Assembly (NCBI RefSeq): GCF_001984105.1
Contig: NZ_MTQM01000008.1
Location: 823,902 to 887,901, forward strand
Origin: Microbacterium sp. CSI-V
Lineage (GTDB): Bacteria > Actinomycetota > Actinomycetes > Actinomycetales > Microbacteriaceae
Reading direction: 5' to 3'
DNA length: 64,000 nucleotides
Shown here piece after piece: positions 25,524-34,450 of this stretch (its first letter is position 1; every line of letters begins with the position of its first letter). Position numbers and translations under genes: made by a program. The notes below the pieces were generated by a model, which ran no database searches, had not been told where the DNA came from, and was given only the letters and a program-made list of their open reading frames with translations.

Positions 25524-25928
25524 TCAGCCCTGCCCGGTGAGGCGGCCCCACAGGTCGCCGACGATGGGCGCCAGGTCGGACGCGCGTTCCGCCGACCCGG
25601 TGGCCACGGCGACCAGCGGGAACGCCGTCACCGCCAGCGCGACCATCACGGCCAGGACGGTCCACACGATCGCGGTCGCCGTGCGGCGGCGGGTCAGGGC
25701 AGCGAGGAGGAGTCCCGCGCAGACGACGACCCCGGCCAGTGCCACGAGGGTCACGCTCGCCGCCGGGAAGGGGACGAGCCCGACCGTGGATGCCGTGGCC
25801 CCGGCGAGGAACCCGACGAGCGGCAGGAACAGTCCCGCCGCGATCACGACGACGAGAACGGTCCCGATCCCCGCCGTCACGAGGACTCCGCGCGGTCGGC
25901 GGGCGGTCGTGATGCGTCCGGCTCTCAT
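25524..25928 (-). CDS. Membrane protein with three TM segments
   Basis: A 134-residue protein. It has a basic N-terminus (MRAGRITTARRPRG), then three hydrophobic helices including TVLVVVIAAGLFLPLVGFLA, LVALAGVVVCAGLLLAAL and TVLAVMVALAVTAFPLVAV, and an acidic-basic tail. No family recognised. GAGAGGA precedes the ATG. It is convergent with the MFS gene, 9 bp apart. Confidence 0.65.
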   Translation of the reverse strand: MRAGRITTARRPRGVLVTAGIGTVLVVVIAAGLFLPLVGFLAGATASTVGLVPFPAASVTLVALAGVVVCAGLLLAALTRRRTATAIVWTVLAVMVALAVTAFPLVAVATGSAERASDLAPIVGDLWGRLTGQG

Positions 25929-26037
25929 GTGTCGTCCTCTCGTCCGGGCCCGGGCGATCCGGGGCTTCACGGATAGGACGGTGTGCGCGGGCGCTTCGTC
26001 ACGCCGCGGCGGGATCCCGCGTGGCTCGGCGCGGCAT

Positions 26038-26115
26038 CCTCATCCCACTTCATGCGGGTTTCGGCGTGCGGGAGCAGCAAGAAGGGGGACATGATCCGCC
26101 AGAAGTGGGACGAGG
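26038..26115. repeat. Imperfect 20-bp inverted repeat around a 38-nt centre
   Basis: Arms CCTCATCCCACTTCATGCGG (26038-26057) and, inverted, 26096-26115, matching at about 17 of 20 positions. It lies in the 254-bp gap between divergent genes at 25928 and 26183. The rest of the gap shows no open gene. It could be a cruciform or protein site, or a remnant of a mobile palindrome like families A-C. Confidence 0.55.
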
Positions 26116-26182
26116 GGGTGCTGCGTGTTCCGTGGGCAAACGGGGCGAGGCGCGCGCGGGCCGTGGATGCCAGACTCGGACC

Positions 26183-26875
26183 ATGAGCACGTCCGGCATC
26201 GACATCCGCCCGCTCGACACCCTCGAGGCCATCGTCGTCGCGGCGCAGGTGTTCGACGACGTCTGGGTCGGTGATCGCGCGACGATGCCGGCGAACATCC
26301 TGCGGGCGCTCGAGCACTCCGGCAACTACGTCGTCGGCCTATACGACGGTGACCGGATGATCGGGGCGTCCGCGGCGTTCTTCGGACCTCCTGCGGAGCG
26401 CACGATGCACTCCCACATCACCGGCATCCTGCCCGGGTATCAGGGGCGCGGTCTCGGGCGTCAGCTCAAGGTGCACCAGCGCGAGTGGGCGCTCGAGCGC
26501 GGGATCGGCCGCATCACCTGGACGTTCGACCCGCTGATCCGCCGCAACGCGCACTTCAACCTCGCCGTCCTCGGCGCGAGCGCCACTGAGTACCTGGTGA
26601 ACCAGTACGGCGAGATGCCCGACGACGTCAATCGCGGCGATGAGTCCGACCGGCTGATGGTGTCGTGGGCCGTGGCCGAGCCGCCCGCCCCGACGCCCGC
26701 CGGTGATGCGGTGCGGGCGGTCGTCGAGATCCCGGATGACATCGAGGCGCTCCGCCGCAGCGACCCGGCCGCAGCCGCCGAGTGGCGGTACCGCGTCCGC
26801 GACGAGCTCCGGGGGCACCTGGCATCCGGTCTCCGCATCGGCGGCGTCGACGCCCGCGGGTACCTGCTCGTCTGA
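26183..26875 (+). CDS. GNAT family N-acetyltransferase
   Basis: A 230-residue GNAT enzyme. The acetyl-CoA loop is HITGILPGYQGRGLGRQLKV (QGRGLG) near residues 75-95, then ITWTFDPLIRRNAHFNLAVL. It resembles the acetyltransferases found beside o-succinylbenzoate synthase/N-succinylamino-acid racemase genes in actinobacteria, and such a gene lies at 28054. Substrate is probably an amino acid or derivative; inference only. CAGACT ends 6 nt before the ATG, the leaderless pattern. Confidence 0.85.
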   Translation: MSTSGIDIRPLDTLEAIVVAAQVFDDVWVGDRATMPANILRALEHSGNYVVGLYDGDRMIGASAAFFGPPAERTMHSHITGILPGYQGRGLGRQLKVHQREWALERGIGRITWTFDPLIRRNAHFNLAVLGASATEYLVNQYGEMPDDVNRGDESDRLMVSWAVAEPPAPTPAGDAVRAVVEIPDDIEALRRSDPAAAAEWRYRVRDELRGHLASGLRIGGVDARGYLLV

Positions 26876-26876
26876 G

Positions 26877-27086
26877 TCAGTCGCCCGAGACGGGCACGTC
26901 CTTCTCCGCGGCGGGGTCGCCCTGCCCGGGACCCGGACGTACGGCCGCGTCGTCGCGCACGTCGATGCGGGTGACGCCGTCGTGCTTCGTGACGTCGATG
27001 CGCGGGGCCGCGTCGGCCTCCGTCGCCTTCGGAGCGCTCGTCAGCTGGTCGTGACGGTTCTCTTCGAAGCTCTTCTCGTCGCTCAT
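26877..27086 (-). CDS. Small hydrophilic hypothetical protein
   Basis: A 69-residue, highly charged and probably disordered protein: MSDEKSFEENRHDQLTSAPK, then IDVTKHDGVTRIDVRDDAAV. No domain recognised. It follows the SDR gene at 27091 by 4 bp and is probably co-transcribed with it. It ends 1 bp from the convergent GNAT gene. Confidence 0.6.
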   Translation of the reverse strand: MSDEKSFEENRHDQLTSAPKATEADAAPRIDVTKHDGVTRIDVRDDAAVRPGPGQGDPAAEKDVPVSGD

Positions 27087-27090
27087 CGCC

Positions 27091-27900
27091 TCACTCCTTT
27101 CCGGCCGAACGCCACGCGTCCGACTCCATGTGCGATCCCGCCTGCGGGCCCATCTGCAGCATGCCGCCATCCACGACCCAGCTCGCGCCCGTCACGTACG
27201 AGCCCGACGGCGACGCGAGGAACCGGATCACGTCGGCGACCTCGTCCGGCTTGCCCGGGCGACCGAGGGGGATGCCGGGACGGTGGATGCGGTCGGCATC
27301 CTCGGCATCCATGTCGTTGATGGGGGTGGCGATCTCGCCCGGCGCGACGGCGTTCGCGGTGATGCCGTACTGCCCGAGTTCGAGCGCCATGGTCTTGATG
27401 AGGCCGCCGAGGCCGTGCTTCGCCGCGACGTACGGCGCCGAGCCGACGCGGGGCTGGTGCTCGTGCACGCTGGACACGGCGATGAGGCGCCCGCCGTTCC
27501 CGGCCGCGACCATGCGCTTCGCGGCGGTGTGCAGGGCGAGGAAGGCGCCGTCGAGGTTCAGGGCGATGTCGGTGCGCCAGGTGTCGAGGTCGAGGTCGAG
27601 GAAGGCTCCGCCGATGCCGCCGCCGGCGTTGTTGACGAAGACGTCGAGGCCGCCGAGTTCGTCGGCCATGGCGTTCACCGCCCCGGGGACCGAGCCGAAG
27701 TCGGTGGCGTCGAACTGCGCGACGACGGCACGGCCGCCGCGGGCGCGCACGCCCTCGGCCGTCTCCTCGGCGCCGTCCTTGTCGGAGTGGTAGGTGATGG
27801 CGACGTCGAGGCCGGCCTCGGCGAGCGCGAGCGCGGTGGCCGCGCCGATGCCCGAGTCCGAACCGGTGACGATCGCGTGGCGGGGAGTGAAGTCGCTCAT
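27091..27900 (-). CDS. SDR family oxidoreductase (3-ketoacyl-reductase-like)
   Basis: A 269-residue classical SDR. It has TGSDSGIGAATALALAEAG for NAD(P) binding, VNNAGGGIGGAF, and the catalytic Ser in AVSSVHEHQPRVGSAPYVAA, with Tyr and Lys in PYVAAKHG. The C-terminus has the FabG-like FLASPSGSYVTGASWVVDGG. The substrate is not known; glucose-dehydrogenase-like or ketoreductase roles are possible. TAGCGT ends 7 nt before the ATG (leaderless). Confidence 0.92.
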   Translation of the reverse strand: MSDFTPRHAIVTGSDSGIGAATALALAEAGLDVAITYHSDKDGAEETAEGVRARGGRAVVAQFDATDFGSVPGAVNAMADELGGLDVFVNNAGGGIGGAFLDLDLDTWRTDIALNLDGAFLALHTAAKRMVAAGNGGRLIAVSSVHEHQPRVGSAPYVAAKHGLGGLIKTMALELGQYGITANAVAPGEIATPINDMDAEDADRIHRPGIPLGRPGKPDEVADVIRFLASPSGSYVTGASWVVDGGMLQMGPQAGSHMESDAWRSAGKE

Positions 27901-28053
27901 GCCCGCGACGCTACGCGGCGGGTTCGGCCCCGACACCGGCCTTGCCACGCCGCGTGCGAGGGGTTACGGCGGGCAGGACCCCGGCAGAACCGGCGGTGCC
28001 GTGGCATCCGGGTCCCGTCGAGGACGGCTGCGGTCGCCCGATACCCTGCCCTC

Positions 28054-29187
28054 ATGCCGCCCCGCACCCCCGCCGCCCCCGTGACCCTGGATGCCGTGGA
28101 GCTTCGCGTCCTGCAGATCCCGCTGGTGTCGCCGTTCACGACGTCCTTCGGCACCGAGACGGTGCGCGAGGTCATCGTCGTCACCGCCGAAACCCCCGAC
28201 GGGCGCGGGTGGGGCGAGGTGGTCACGCAGGCGGAGCCGTCGTACTCCAGCGAGTACACGCAGGGCGCGTGGGACGTCCTCACCCGCTTCCTCGCGCCGG
28301 CCCTGCTCGAGCGCCGCACGGTCGCGCCGGAGGAGGTCGCCGGCATCCTGGCCCCGGTCGTCGGGCATCGCATGGCCAAGGCGGGGCTCGAGCTCGCCGT
28401 CGTCGACGCCGCGCTCCGCGCCGAGGGCCGGAGCTTCGGCGCGTACCTCGGCGCCGAGAAGGACCGCGTGCCCTCGGGCGTCTCAGTCGGCATCCAGCGC
28501 GATCCCGCCGCGCTCGTCCACACCGTCGGCGGGTACCTCGACGAGGGCTACGTCCGCATCAAGATCAAGATCAAGCCCGGACGCGACATCGACGACACCG
28601 CCGCCGTGCGGGCGGCGTTCGGCGGCATTCCTCTTCAGGTGGATGCCAACTCCGCGTACACCCTCGCGGATGCCGACACGCTCCAGGGCCTCGACGCCTT
28701 CGACCTGCTCCTCATCGAGCAGCCGCTGCAGGAGGACGACCTCGTCGACCACGCGACCCTGGCGAAGCGTCTCACCACACCGGTGTGCCTGGACGAGTCG
28801 ATCGTGTCGGACAAGGCCGCGGCCGACGCACTGCAACTCGGTGCCGCGGCGATCATCAACATCAAGGCCGGCCGCGTCGGCGGCTACCTCGAAGCCCTCG
28901 CGATCCACGACCGGTGCCGCGCCGCCGGGGTCCCCGTGTGGTGCGGCGGCATGCTCGAGACGGGCATCGGGCGGGCCGCCAACGCGGCGCTCGCGGCTCT
29001 CCCCGGGTTCTTGCTGCCCGGTGACATCTCGGCATCCGCCCGCTTCTACGACCGTGACATCGTCACCGAGCCCGCGGTGATCGAGGACGGGCACGTGCGC
29101 GTCCCGACGGGGCCGGGGCTCGGCGTCGAGATCGACGAGGCGGCACTCGAGGAGTTCACCGTGCACCGCGAGCGGATCACCCGATGA
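28054..29187 (+). CDS. Enolase-superfamily o-succinylbenzoate synthase / N-succinylamino-acid racemase
   Basis: A 377-residue enolase-superfamily enzyme of the MenC/NSAR subgroup. The catalytic KxK is in GYVRIKIKIKPG. The metal ligands Asp, Glu and Asp are in LQVDANSAYTLAD, LLIEQPLQEDD and VCLDESIVSDK. The second catalytic Lys is in IINIKAGRVGGYLEA, and the end has GGMLETGIGRAANAALAAL. With a GNAT nearby and no other men genes in view, N-acylamino-acid racemase is more likely than menaquinone synthesis. TACCCT ends 6 nt before the ATG. The next gene overlaps it by 4 nt. Confidence 0.92.
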   Translation: MPPRTPAAPVTLDAVELRVLQIPLVSPFTTSFGTETVREVIVVTAETPDGRGWGEVVTQAEPSYSSEYTQGAWDVLTRFLAPALLERRTVAPEEVAGILAPVVGHRMAKAGLELAVVDAALRAEGRSFGAYLGAEKDRVPSGVSVGIQRDPAALVHTVGGYLDEGYVRIKIKIKPGRDIDDTAAVRAAFGGIPLQVDANSAYTLADADTLQGLDAFDLLLIEQPLQEDDLVDHATLAKRLTTPVCLDESIVSDKAAADALQLGAAAIINIKAGRVGGYLEALAIHDRCRAAGVPVWCGGMLETGIGRAANAALAALPGFLLPGDISASARFYDRDIVTEPAVIEDGHVRVPTGPGLGVEIDEAALEEFTVHRERITR

Positions 29188-29885
29188 GCAGCGCGCGGTC
29201 GGGACTCTCGGAGACCGACCGCGACGACGTGCCCTGGGGGCGGGCGCCCGTCGGGGGCATCCCGATCCCGCCCTTCGCGGATGCCGCGGAGCACCGCACC
29301 TACCTTCGTGCCCTCCAGACGTTCCTGCTGCTGCTCGACCGGGGCGAGCCGTCGGCCGCGACGATCGCGCTGGCCGCCGCGCTCGAAGCGGAGCTCCCGC
29401 GGACCTCGGGCGAGGCTCCGACGCACCTGTCGCCGCTGGCGCTGCGGGTCAGCCTGTCGACCTTCTTCCCGGCCCCGTGGACGCCCGAGGCGCTCGCGTC
29501 GGCGCTCGACGGCTTCGGCTACGGCGTGCCCGTCCGTGGCCGGGGTGGGTGGTCCTGGGGCGGGGATCCCGACTACGCCGCGCGGCCCGCGCGGCAGGGG
29601 TGGGAGATCGAGCGGCACGAGCGCGGCTCGTTCAGCCACGCGATGCTCGCGCACGAGGGCGATCTCGTGCTGCTGTGGATGGACATGTTCCGCAACCGCT
29701 TCCCGTATCCGATCGCGCACGTCGTCGACCCCGCAGCGCCGGCGCTCGGCTCCCTCTCGGACGCCGCCCGCGCCACCCTGGCCGCCCACGCTACGAACGT
29801 CGCGATGCCCTATCTGCAGAACTGGATCCGCGAGCGCGACGACGCCCGAGACGGCGGGCCCGGCGTGGCGGGATCGCTTCGATAA
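29184..29885 (+). CDS. Conserved hypothetical protein
   Basis: A 233-residue soluble protein, unrecognised. It has FADAAEHRTYLRALQTFLLL, a helical middle, RVSLSTFFPAPWTPEALASA, and an alpha/beta end with EGDLVLLWMDMFRNRFPYPI. It overlaps the enolase-superfamily gene by ATGA, so it is translated with it. Its TAA stop is part of a TAAACT hexamer that is probably the -10 box of glycyl-tRNA synthetase. Confidence 0.75.
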   Translation: MSSARSGLSETDRDDVPWGRAPVGGIPIPPFADAAEHRTYLRALQTFLLLLDRGEPSAATIALAAALEAELPRTSGEAPTHLSPLALRVSLSTFFPAPWTPEALASALDGFGYGVPVRGRGGWSWGGDPDYAARPARQGWEIERHERGSFSHAMLAHEGDLVLLWMDMFRNRFPYPIAHVVDPAAPALGSLSDAARATLAAHATNVAMPYLQNWIRERDDARDGGPGVAGSLR

Positions 29886-29942
29886 ACTGGATGCCGCGCA
29901 CTCGCGCTCGCACCCACAGCTTTCCCGACCATTGGAGCCACC

Positions 29943-31331
29943 GTGGCCGAACAGTCCCGCCTCGACAAGGTCATCTCGCTCGCTCGCCACCGCGGGTTCG
30001 TGTTCCAGGCCGGTGAGATCTACGGCGGTTCGCGTTCGGCGTGGGACTACGGCCCCCTCGGCACCGAGCTGAAGGAGAACATCCGTCGCCAGTGGTGGCA
30101 GACGTTCGTGCGCGGCCGCGGCGACATGGTGGGCCTCGACTCGAGCATCATCCTGCCCAAGCGCGTCTGGGAGGCGTCGGGCCACGTCGCGACCTTCACC
30201 GACCCGCTGGTCGAGTGCCTGCACTGCCACAAGCGCTTCCGCTCCGACAACCTCATCGAGGACTTCGAAGCCCGCAAGGGCCGCAAGGCCGAGAACGGCC
30301 TCGCCGACATCCCGTGCCCCAACTGCGGTACGAAGGGTCAGTACACCGAGCCGAAGGCGTTCTCGGGTCTCGTGAAGACGTACCTCGGCGTCGTCGACGA
30401 CGAGTCGGGCCTGTACTTCCTGCGTCCCGAGACCGCGCAGGGCATCTTCGTGAACTTCTCCAACGTGCTCACGGCATCCCGTCGCAAGCCTCCGTTCGGC
30501 GTCGGCCAGGTGGGCAAGGCGTTCCGCAACGAGATCACCCCCGGCAACTTCATCTTCCGCACGCGCGAGTTCGAGCAGATGGAGATCGAGTACTTCACGC
30601 CCCCGGCCGAGGCGCAGGAGTGGTTCGAGCACTGGGTCGAGGCGTGCTGGAACTGGTTCGTCGACCTGGGGATCGACCCCGAGAACATGAAGCGGTTCGA
30701 CGTCCCCGAGGACGACCGCGCGCACTACTCCGCCGGCACGATCGACGTCGAGTACCGCTTCGGCTTCCCGGGCAAGGAGTGGGGCGAGCTCATGGGCGTC
30801 GCGAACCGCACCGATTACGACCTGAAGAGCCACTCGGATGCCTCGGGCTCGAGCCTCACGTACTTCGACCAGGCCTCGGGTGAGAAGTACACCCCGTACG
30901 TCATCGAGCCGTCGTTCGGTCTCACGCGCGCGATGATGGCCTTCCTCGTCGACGCGTACCGCGAGGAAGAGGTGCCCAACGCGAAGGGCGGCACCGACAC
31001 CCGCACGGTGCTGAAGCTCGACCCGCGCCTCGCGCCGGTGAAGGCCGCCGTCCTCCCCCTGTCGCGCAACGAGCGTCTGTCGCCGCTGGCGCGCGAGGTC
31101 GCCGACACTCTGCGCGCGGCCGGCTGGAACGTCGACTTCGACGACGCCGGGGCGATCGGCCGCCGCTACCGCCGTCAGGACGAGATCGGCACGCCGTACT
31201 GCGTCACGATCGACTTCGACTCGCTCGACGACAACGCCGTGACCGTCCGCGACCGCGACACGATGGGCCAGGAGCGCATCCCGCTCGACGGCCTGCACGC
31301 CTACCTCTCCGAGCGCCTGCGCGGCGCCTGA
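29943..31331 (+). CDS. glyQS: Glycyl-tRNA synthetase
   Basis: A 462-residue single-chain (archaeal/eukaryotic-type alpha2) class II synthetase. Motif 1 region is [20 protein letters not shown], with a zinc-knuckle insert CLHCHKRF and CPNCGTKG. Motif 2 is [20 protein letters not shown], and motif 3 has [15 protein letters not shown]. The C-terminal anticodon-binding domain begins [14 protein letters not shown]. Start is GTG with TTGGAG ahead of it. A TAAACT -10 hexamer at 29883-29888 gives a leader of about 50 nt; no T-box is seen. Confidence 0.96.
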   Translation: MAEQSRLDKVISLARHRGFVFQAGEIYGGSRSAWDYGPLGTELKENIRRQWWQTFVRGRGDMVGLDSSIILPKRVWEASGHVATFTDPLVECLHCHKRFRSDNLIEDFEARKGRKAENGLADIPCPNCGTKGQYTEPKAFSGLVKTYLGVVDDESGLYFLRPETAQGIFVNFSNVLTASRRKPPFGVGQVGKAFRNEITPGNFIFRTREFEQMEIEYFTPPAEAQEWFEHWVEACWNWFVDLGIDPENMKRFDVPEDDRAHYSAGTIDVEYRFGFPGKEWGELMGVANRTDYDLKSHSDASGSSLTYFDQASGEKYTPYVIEPSFGLTRAMMAFLVDAYREEEVPNAKGGTDTRTVLKLDPRLAPVKAAVLPLSRNERLSPLAREVADTLRAAGWNVDFDDAGAIGRRYRRQDEIGTPYCVTIDFDSLDDNAVTVRDRDTMGQERIPLDGLHAYLSERLRGA

Positions 31332-31335
31332 GATC

Positions 31336-32439
31336 GTGACGGGCTCCGAGGACTTCGTCGAGATCATCCGGGCGGCCGTCGAGGCCGACCCGGGCAACGT
31401 CGGTCTGCGCGTCGACCTCGTCGAGCTGCTTCTGCAGGACCGCCTCGACGAGGCTGCGGCCGAGATCGAACAGCTCTCATCGATCGGAGCGAACGCGGCC
31501 ACCGTGCTCGTGCTGAGGGCGCGGCTGGCGGCGGCGCGTCTGCGGGCGGGTCAGGTTCCGGATGCCGCGCCCCCGGTGTCCGCGGAACCCTCCGCGCCGG
31601 AGCGGCCCGCGCCGCCTGCCCCCCACATCAACGGCTCGTTCCTCCTGCCGATGCGCAATCCCGAGATGGCGCGCATGTTCGGCAAGGCTCCGCGAGGCAG
31701 CCTGTTGATGTACGGCCCACCCGGATGCGGCAAGACCTTCATCGCGCGCGCGATCGCCGGCGAGTTGGATGCCAACTTCGTCCACGCCACGCTCGCCGAC
31801 ATCGTGCGGCCGCACTTCGGCGAGACCGAGCAGGCCATCCACTCGTTGTTCGAGGCCGCACGTGCCGCCCGCCCCTGCGTGGTGTTCATCGACGAGTTCG
31901 ACGCCATCGGCGGGCGACGTTCGTCCGGCAGTTCCTCGGCCCAGTCGTTGCGCATGTTCACCAGTCAGCTCCTCGAGGAGTTCGACGGGGTGGATGCCGA
32001 CAACGACGGCGTCTACATCCTCGCGGCGACGAACCGCCCGTGGGACATCGATCCCGCCCTGCGCCGCCCGGGTCGCGTCGACCGCACCGTCCTCGTGCTC
32101 CCGCCCGACGAGCCCGCGAGGCGCGCGATCATCGAGATCGCTCTGCGCGACAAGCCCGCGGCATCCGTCGACGCGGGCGATCTCGCGCGGCGCACCACCG
32201 AGTTCTCCGGGGCCGACATCGCGTACATCGTCGATCAGGCCGTCGAGACCGCGTTCACGGAGTCGGTGGCCAGCGGCGTGCCGCGGATGATCGGGACGGC
32301 CGATCTGGAGCGCGCCGCCGCGCGCATCATCCCGTCCACCCGCGAGTGGTTCGAGCAGATCAAGCCGGTGCTCGAGTACGGCGTCGATGACGGAACCTTC
32401 GGCCAGCTGCGCACCTACCTCAAACGTCACCGCATCTGA
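31336..32439 (+). CDS. AAA+ ATPase with N-terminal helical domain
   Basis: A 367-residue AAA ATPase of the FtsH/CDC48-like type. The N-terminal 75 residues look like a TPR/helical pair (IIRAAVEADPGNVGLRVDLV), followed by a Pro/Ala linker. Walker A GPPGCGKTFIARAIAGE lies near residue 126, Walker B VVFIDEFDAIGG near residue 182, and sensor 1/arginine finger AATNRPWDIDPALRRPGRVD near 233. No protease or membrane domain. It starts with GTG 4 nt after glyQS and 1 nt before the TPR gene, so the three may be co-transcribed. Role unknown; probably a remodelling ATPase working with the next protein. Confidence 0.88.
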   Translation: MTGSEDFVEIIRAAVEADPGNVGLRVDLVELLLQDRLDEAAAEIEQLSSIGANAATVLVLRARLAAARLRAGQVPDAAPPVSAEPSAPERPAPPAPHINGSFLLPMRNPEMARMFGKAPRGSLLMYGPPGCGKTFIARAIAGELDANFVHATLADIVRPHFGETEQAIHSLFEAARAARPCVVFIDEFDAIGGRRSSGSSSAQSLRMFTSQLLEEFDGVDADNDGVYILAATNRPWDIDPALRRPGRVDRTVLVLPPDEPARRAIIEIALRDKPAASVDAGDLARRTTEFSGADIAYIVDQAVETAFTESVASGVPRMIGTADLERAAARIIPSTREWFEQIKPVLEYGVDDGTFGQLRTYLKRHRI

Positions 32440-32440
32440 C

Positions 32441-33490
32441 ATGGCATCCCATCCCCTCGCGGAAGCGCGGCGGTACCTCGTTCTCGGGGAACCGCACAAA
32501 GCGCGGCTCATCCTCGAGCTCGTGCTGTCGCAGCATCCGGACTACGGGCCGGCCCTTCTCGTCATGTCCTACGTGCGTGTGGAGCTCGGAGATCTCGCGG
32601 CGGCCGAGCGCGACGCGCGACTGGCGCTTGCCCACCCCGAACTGCGGGCGGAAGCCGCCTCGGCACTCGCACAGATCATCGCGACGCGTGATCTCGATGA
32701 AGCGGTGACCTGGGCCGTCGAGGCCGTGAACCTGGAACCGTCGCGGTCGGAGCACCGCCTCGTGCTCGCCCGCGTGCTCCGCGAGCGCGGTGCGCTGGCG
32801 GAGGCGAGAGAACAAGCCGACGCCGGGCTGATGACCGCGGTGTCTCCGGAGGAACGCCTGCAGGCGCTGATCACCGCAGGGTCGATCGCGGTGCGTGACC
32901 CTGGGCGGTACGGTGAGGCGCTGCTCGTCGCGCAGGACGCGGTCCGGATCGACCCGACCGATGCGGTCGCGACGCAGTTGCTCGCCACCGCTCAGATGGT
33001 GGCCGGGCGGCGAGCCGAGGCCGCGGCGACCGCGTTGCGGGTCCTCCGCGAGAATCCGCTCGCACGGTTGCCGCCCTATCTGGCGCAGCTGTCAGTCGCG
33101 ATGCTCCTACGCCGACTGCTCGGCTGTGTCGCCGTCGTCGCGGTCCTCACCGCCGGGTTCGGGCTGGGGAGTCTGAGCGAGCCGTATCTCGGGCAGATCG
33201 GTCCACGCGTGGCCGCCGCGATCGGAGCGTTCGCCATCGGCGTTCTGACTGCGGTCGTGCTAGGGCCGCTCCGTGATCGTGCGACGGCTCGCGCGGTATG
33301 GCTGTTCGCACGGCGACGGAGGATCGAAGTCGTCTCTGCCGCCACCGTCGTCGTCATCTTCCTCGGCTACATCGTGACAGCGGTGACGGGCCTTCTCGCT
33401 CCTCTGGGACTCGCGCCCCTGGTCTCCCTGGTGGTCTGGACCGTCCACGAGGTGAAGCTCAACGGATTGCGGATGCCGACGCCTCGCTGA
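32441..33490 (+). CDS. TPR-repeat membrane protein
   Basis: A 349-residue protein. Residues 1-225 form TPR-like helical repeats (HPLAEARRYLVLGEPHKARL, ARLALAHPELRAEAASALAQ, EAVTWAVEAVNLEPSRSEHR, EALLVAQDAVRIDPTDAVAT). After them come three or four membrane helices, such as GCVAVVAVLTAGFGLGSL and VVSAATVVVIFLGYIVTAVT. Its ATG follows the AAA gene's stop after one base. The pair suggests an ATPase with a membrane-anchored TPR partner. It is the last gene before the accessory island. Confidence 0.8.
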   Translation: MASHPLAEARRYLVLGEPHKARLILELVLSQHPDYGPALLVMSYVRVELGDLAAAERDARLALAHPELRAEAASALAQIIATRDLDEAVTWAVEAVNLEPSRSEHRLVLARVLRERGALAEAREQADAGLMTAVSPEERLQALITAGSIAVRDPGRYGEALLVAQDAVRIDPTDAVATQLLATAQMVAGRRAEAAATALRVLRENPLARLPPYLAQLSVAMLLRRLLGCVAVVAVLTAGFGLGSLSEPYLGQIGPRVAAAIGAFAIGVLTAVVLGPLRDRATARAVWLFARRRRIEVVSAATVVVIFLGYIVTAVTGLLAPLGLAPLVSLVVWTVHEVKLNGLRMPTPR

Positions 33491-33499
33491 GGCGCGGCG

Positions 33500-33583
33500 T
33501 CAGCCGCGTCCGTCGGGCGCCAGGTCGTGGGCGATCCCACCCGAGACCGCGGCCAGGGCGGCGATCACGGACTCCGTGGGCGG
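33500..33583 (-). pseudogene. C-terminal remnant of a lost gene
   Basis: Read on the minus strand this 84-bp stretch encodes a plausible protein end, PPTESVIAALAAVSGGIAHD then LAPDGRG and a TGA stop, in the GC-rich style of the core genome. A stop about 30 bp upstream in the same frame, within the lower-GC DNA of the island, leaves it with no start. It looks like the 3' end of a gene cut off when the island was gained. Confidence 0.45.
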
Positions 33584-34004
33584 TTTTGTTGCTCGATTGC
33601 AGGATGTCGCTCATCTTCGGGATTCGCAGGCTGTTTTCAGCGGTCTCCGCCTTGACTACCAATCGTCTCCGTTCCATTCGCTTCTCGACGGCCCGATCCA
33701 GATGATTCGATATCGGCGGGAAGCGGGCACTCTCGAAGTACCCTTCGATGAATTTGTCGCCGGTCACCCCACGGGTTTCACCGACCTGGACCCGTTCACG
33801 GGTAAGGGGTATACAGCGTCTGGGATACCGATTCGCGATGGAGATCTCATCCCCGCGTTCTATGCCTCCCGCGGCACGCGGATGCAGACGGGGGCGGAGA
33901 TGTGGGAAGTGACACCAGGAGGGACATACCGGATGCTCGCAATCCTCGATGACCTCACCGGAGGATGGGTCTCGGTAGGTGGATGGAAGCCGGACCTCCC
34001 GTGA
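33576..34004 (+). CDS. Immunity-type hypothetical protein, first gene of the accessory island
   Basis: About 142 residues if the GTG at 33576 is used; an ATG at 33702 would give 100. The start is unsure because the first part overlaps the remnant on the other strand and has no ribosome site. The C-terminal part GDLIPAFYASRGTRMQTGAE then MWEVTPGGTYRMLAILDDL resembles LVPVWDIAATVVPRDAEIWR in the protein at 34447, so the two are paralogues. Lower GC than the flanks. Function unknown; immunity role inferred from neighbours. Confidence 0.6.
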   Translation: MGGFVARLQDVAHLRDSQAVFSGLRLDYQSSPFHSLLDGPIQMIRYRREAGTLEVPFDEFVAGHPTGFTDLDPFTGKGYTASGIPIRDGDLIPAFYASRGTRMQTGAEMWEVTPGGTYRMLAILDDLTGGWVSVGGWKPDLP

Positions 34005-34450
34005 TGGTGCGCGAATTGCATCAGCGTGGGATGTTCGCTTTCGTCGACGATGTCGAGGTGCCGATCATCGGGTCGGGAAGCGCGGGAACAGGAGGTACCC
34101 CGGTGGACTGGGTGACCATTCCCCGCGTATGTCTGCCCCCCGGATGGGCGCCGCTACCTGCCGACGATGTGCCGGGGGCGCCAAACGTCAGGATCCGGCG
34201 CTCATCGGTGCGTGATGTGCGCCTCTGGGACTGGTACGCCCTGTTCGACGGCGAGTGGTGCTGGGTGGGAAACGTTCGCGAGGGGCAACTCCTCATCCAG
34301 GCCGGGCCTTCCGCAGCATCGTCTGATCCCTCGTGGGAGGGGAACGTGAGAGACGGCTGGCATCGCTGGGTGAACATCGATGACGTCGAGGTGGAGTCGC
34401 GATGGCAACCGGTTGTCACTGCGGCGGGAGAGGCCGGGACCACTCAGTGA
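34004..34450 (+). CDS. Immunity-type protein, paralogue of the one at 36415
   Basis: 148 residues, the same length as the protein at 36415. Both open with a GLHPRG-like motif (here RELHQRGMFAFVDDVEVPII) and share RDVRLWDWYALFDGEWCWVG, SDPSWEGNVRDGWHRWV and a short acidic end. A more distant relative lies at 56387 in the T7SS array. The ATG overlaps the previous stop by one base (TGATG), and the GTG of the next gene overlaps its stop, so it is a middle gene of a coupled run. Likely toxin-immunity protein; inferred from context, not from a known family. Confidence 0.75.
   Translation: MVRELHQRGMFAFVDDVEVPIIGSGSAGTGGTPVDWVTIPRVCLPPGWAPLPADDVPGAPNVRIRRSSVRDVRLWDWYALFDGEWCWVGNVREGQLLIQAGPSAASSDPSWEGNVRDGWHRWVNIDDVEVESRWQPVVTAAGEAGTTQ

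Noticed and set aside
29046..31502. An open frame of about 818 codons antisense to the hypothetical gene and glycyl-tRNA synthetase
   Set aside because: Shadow of well-conserved coding sequence; no ribosome site or domain.
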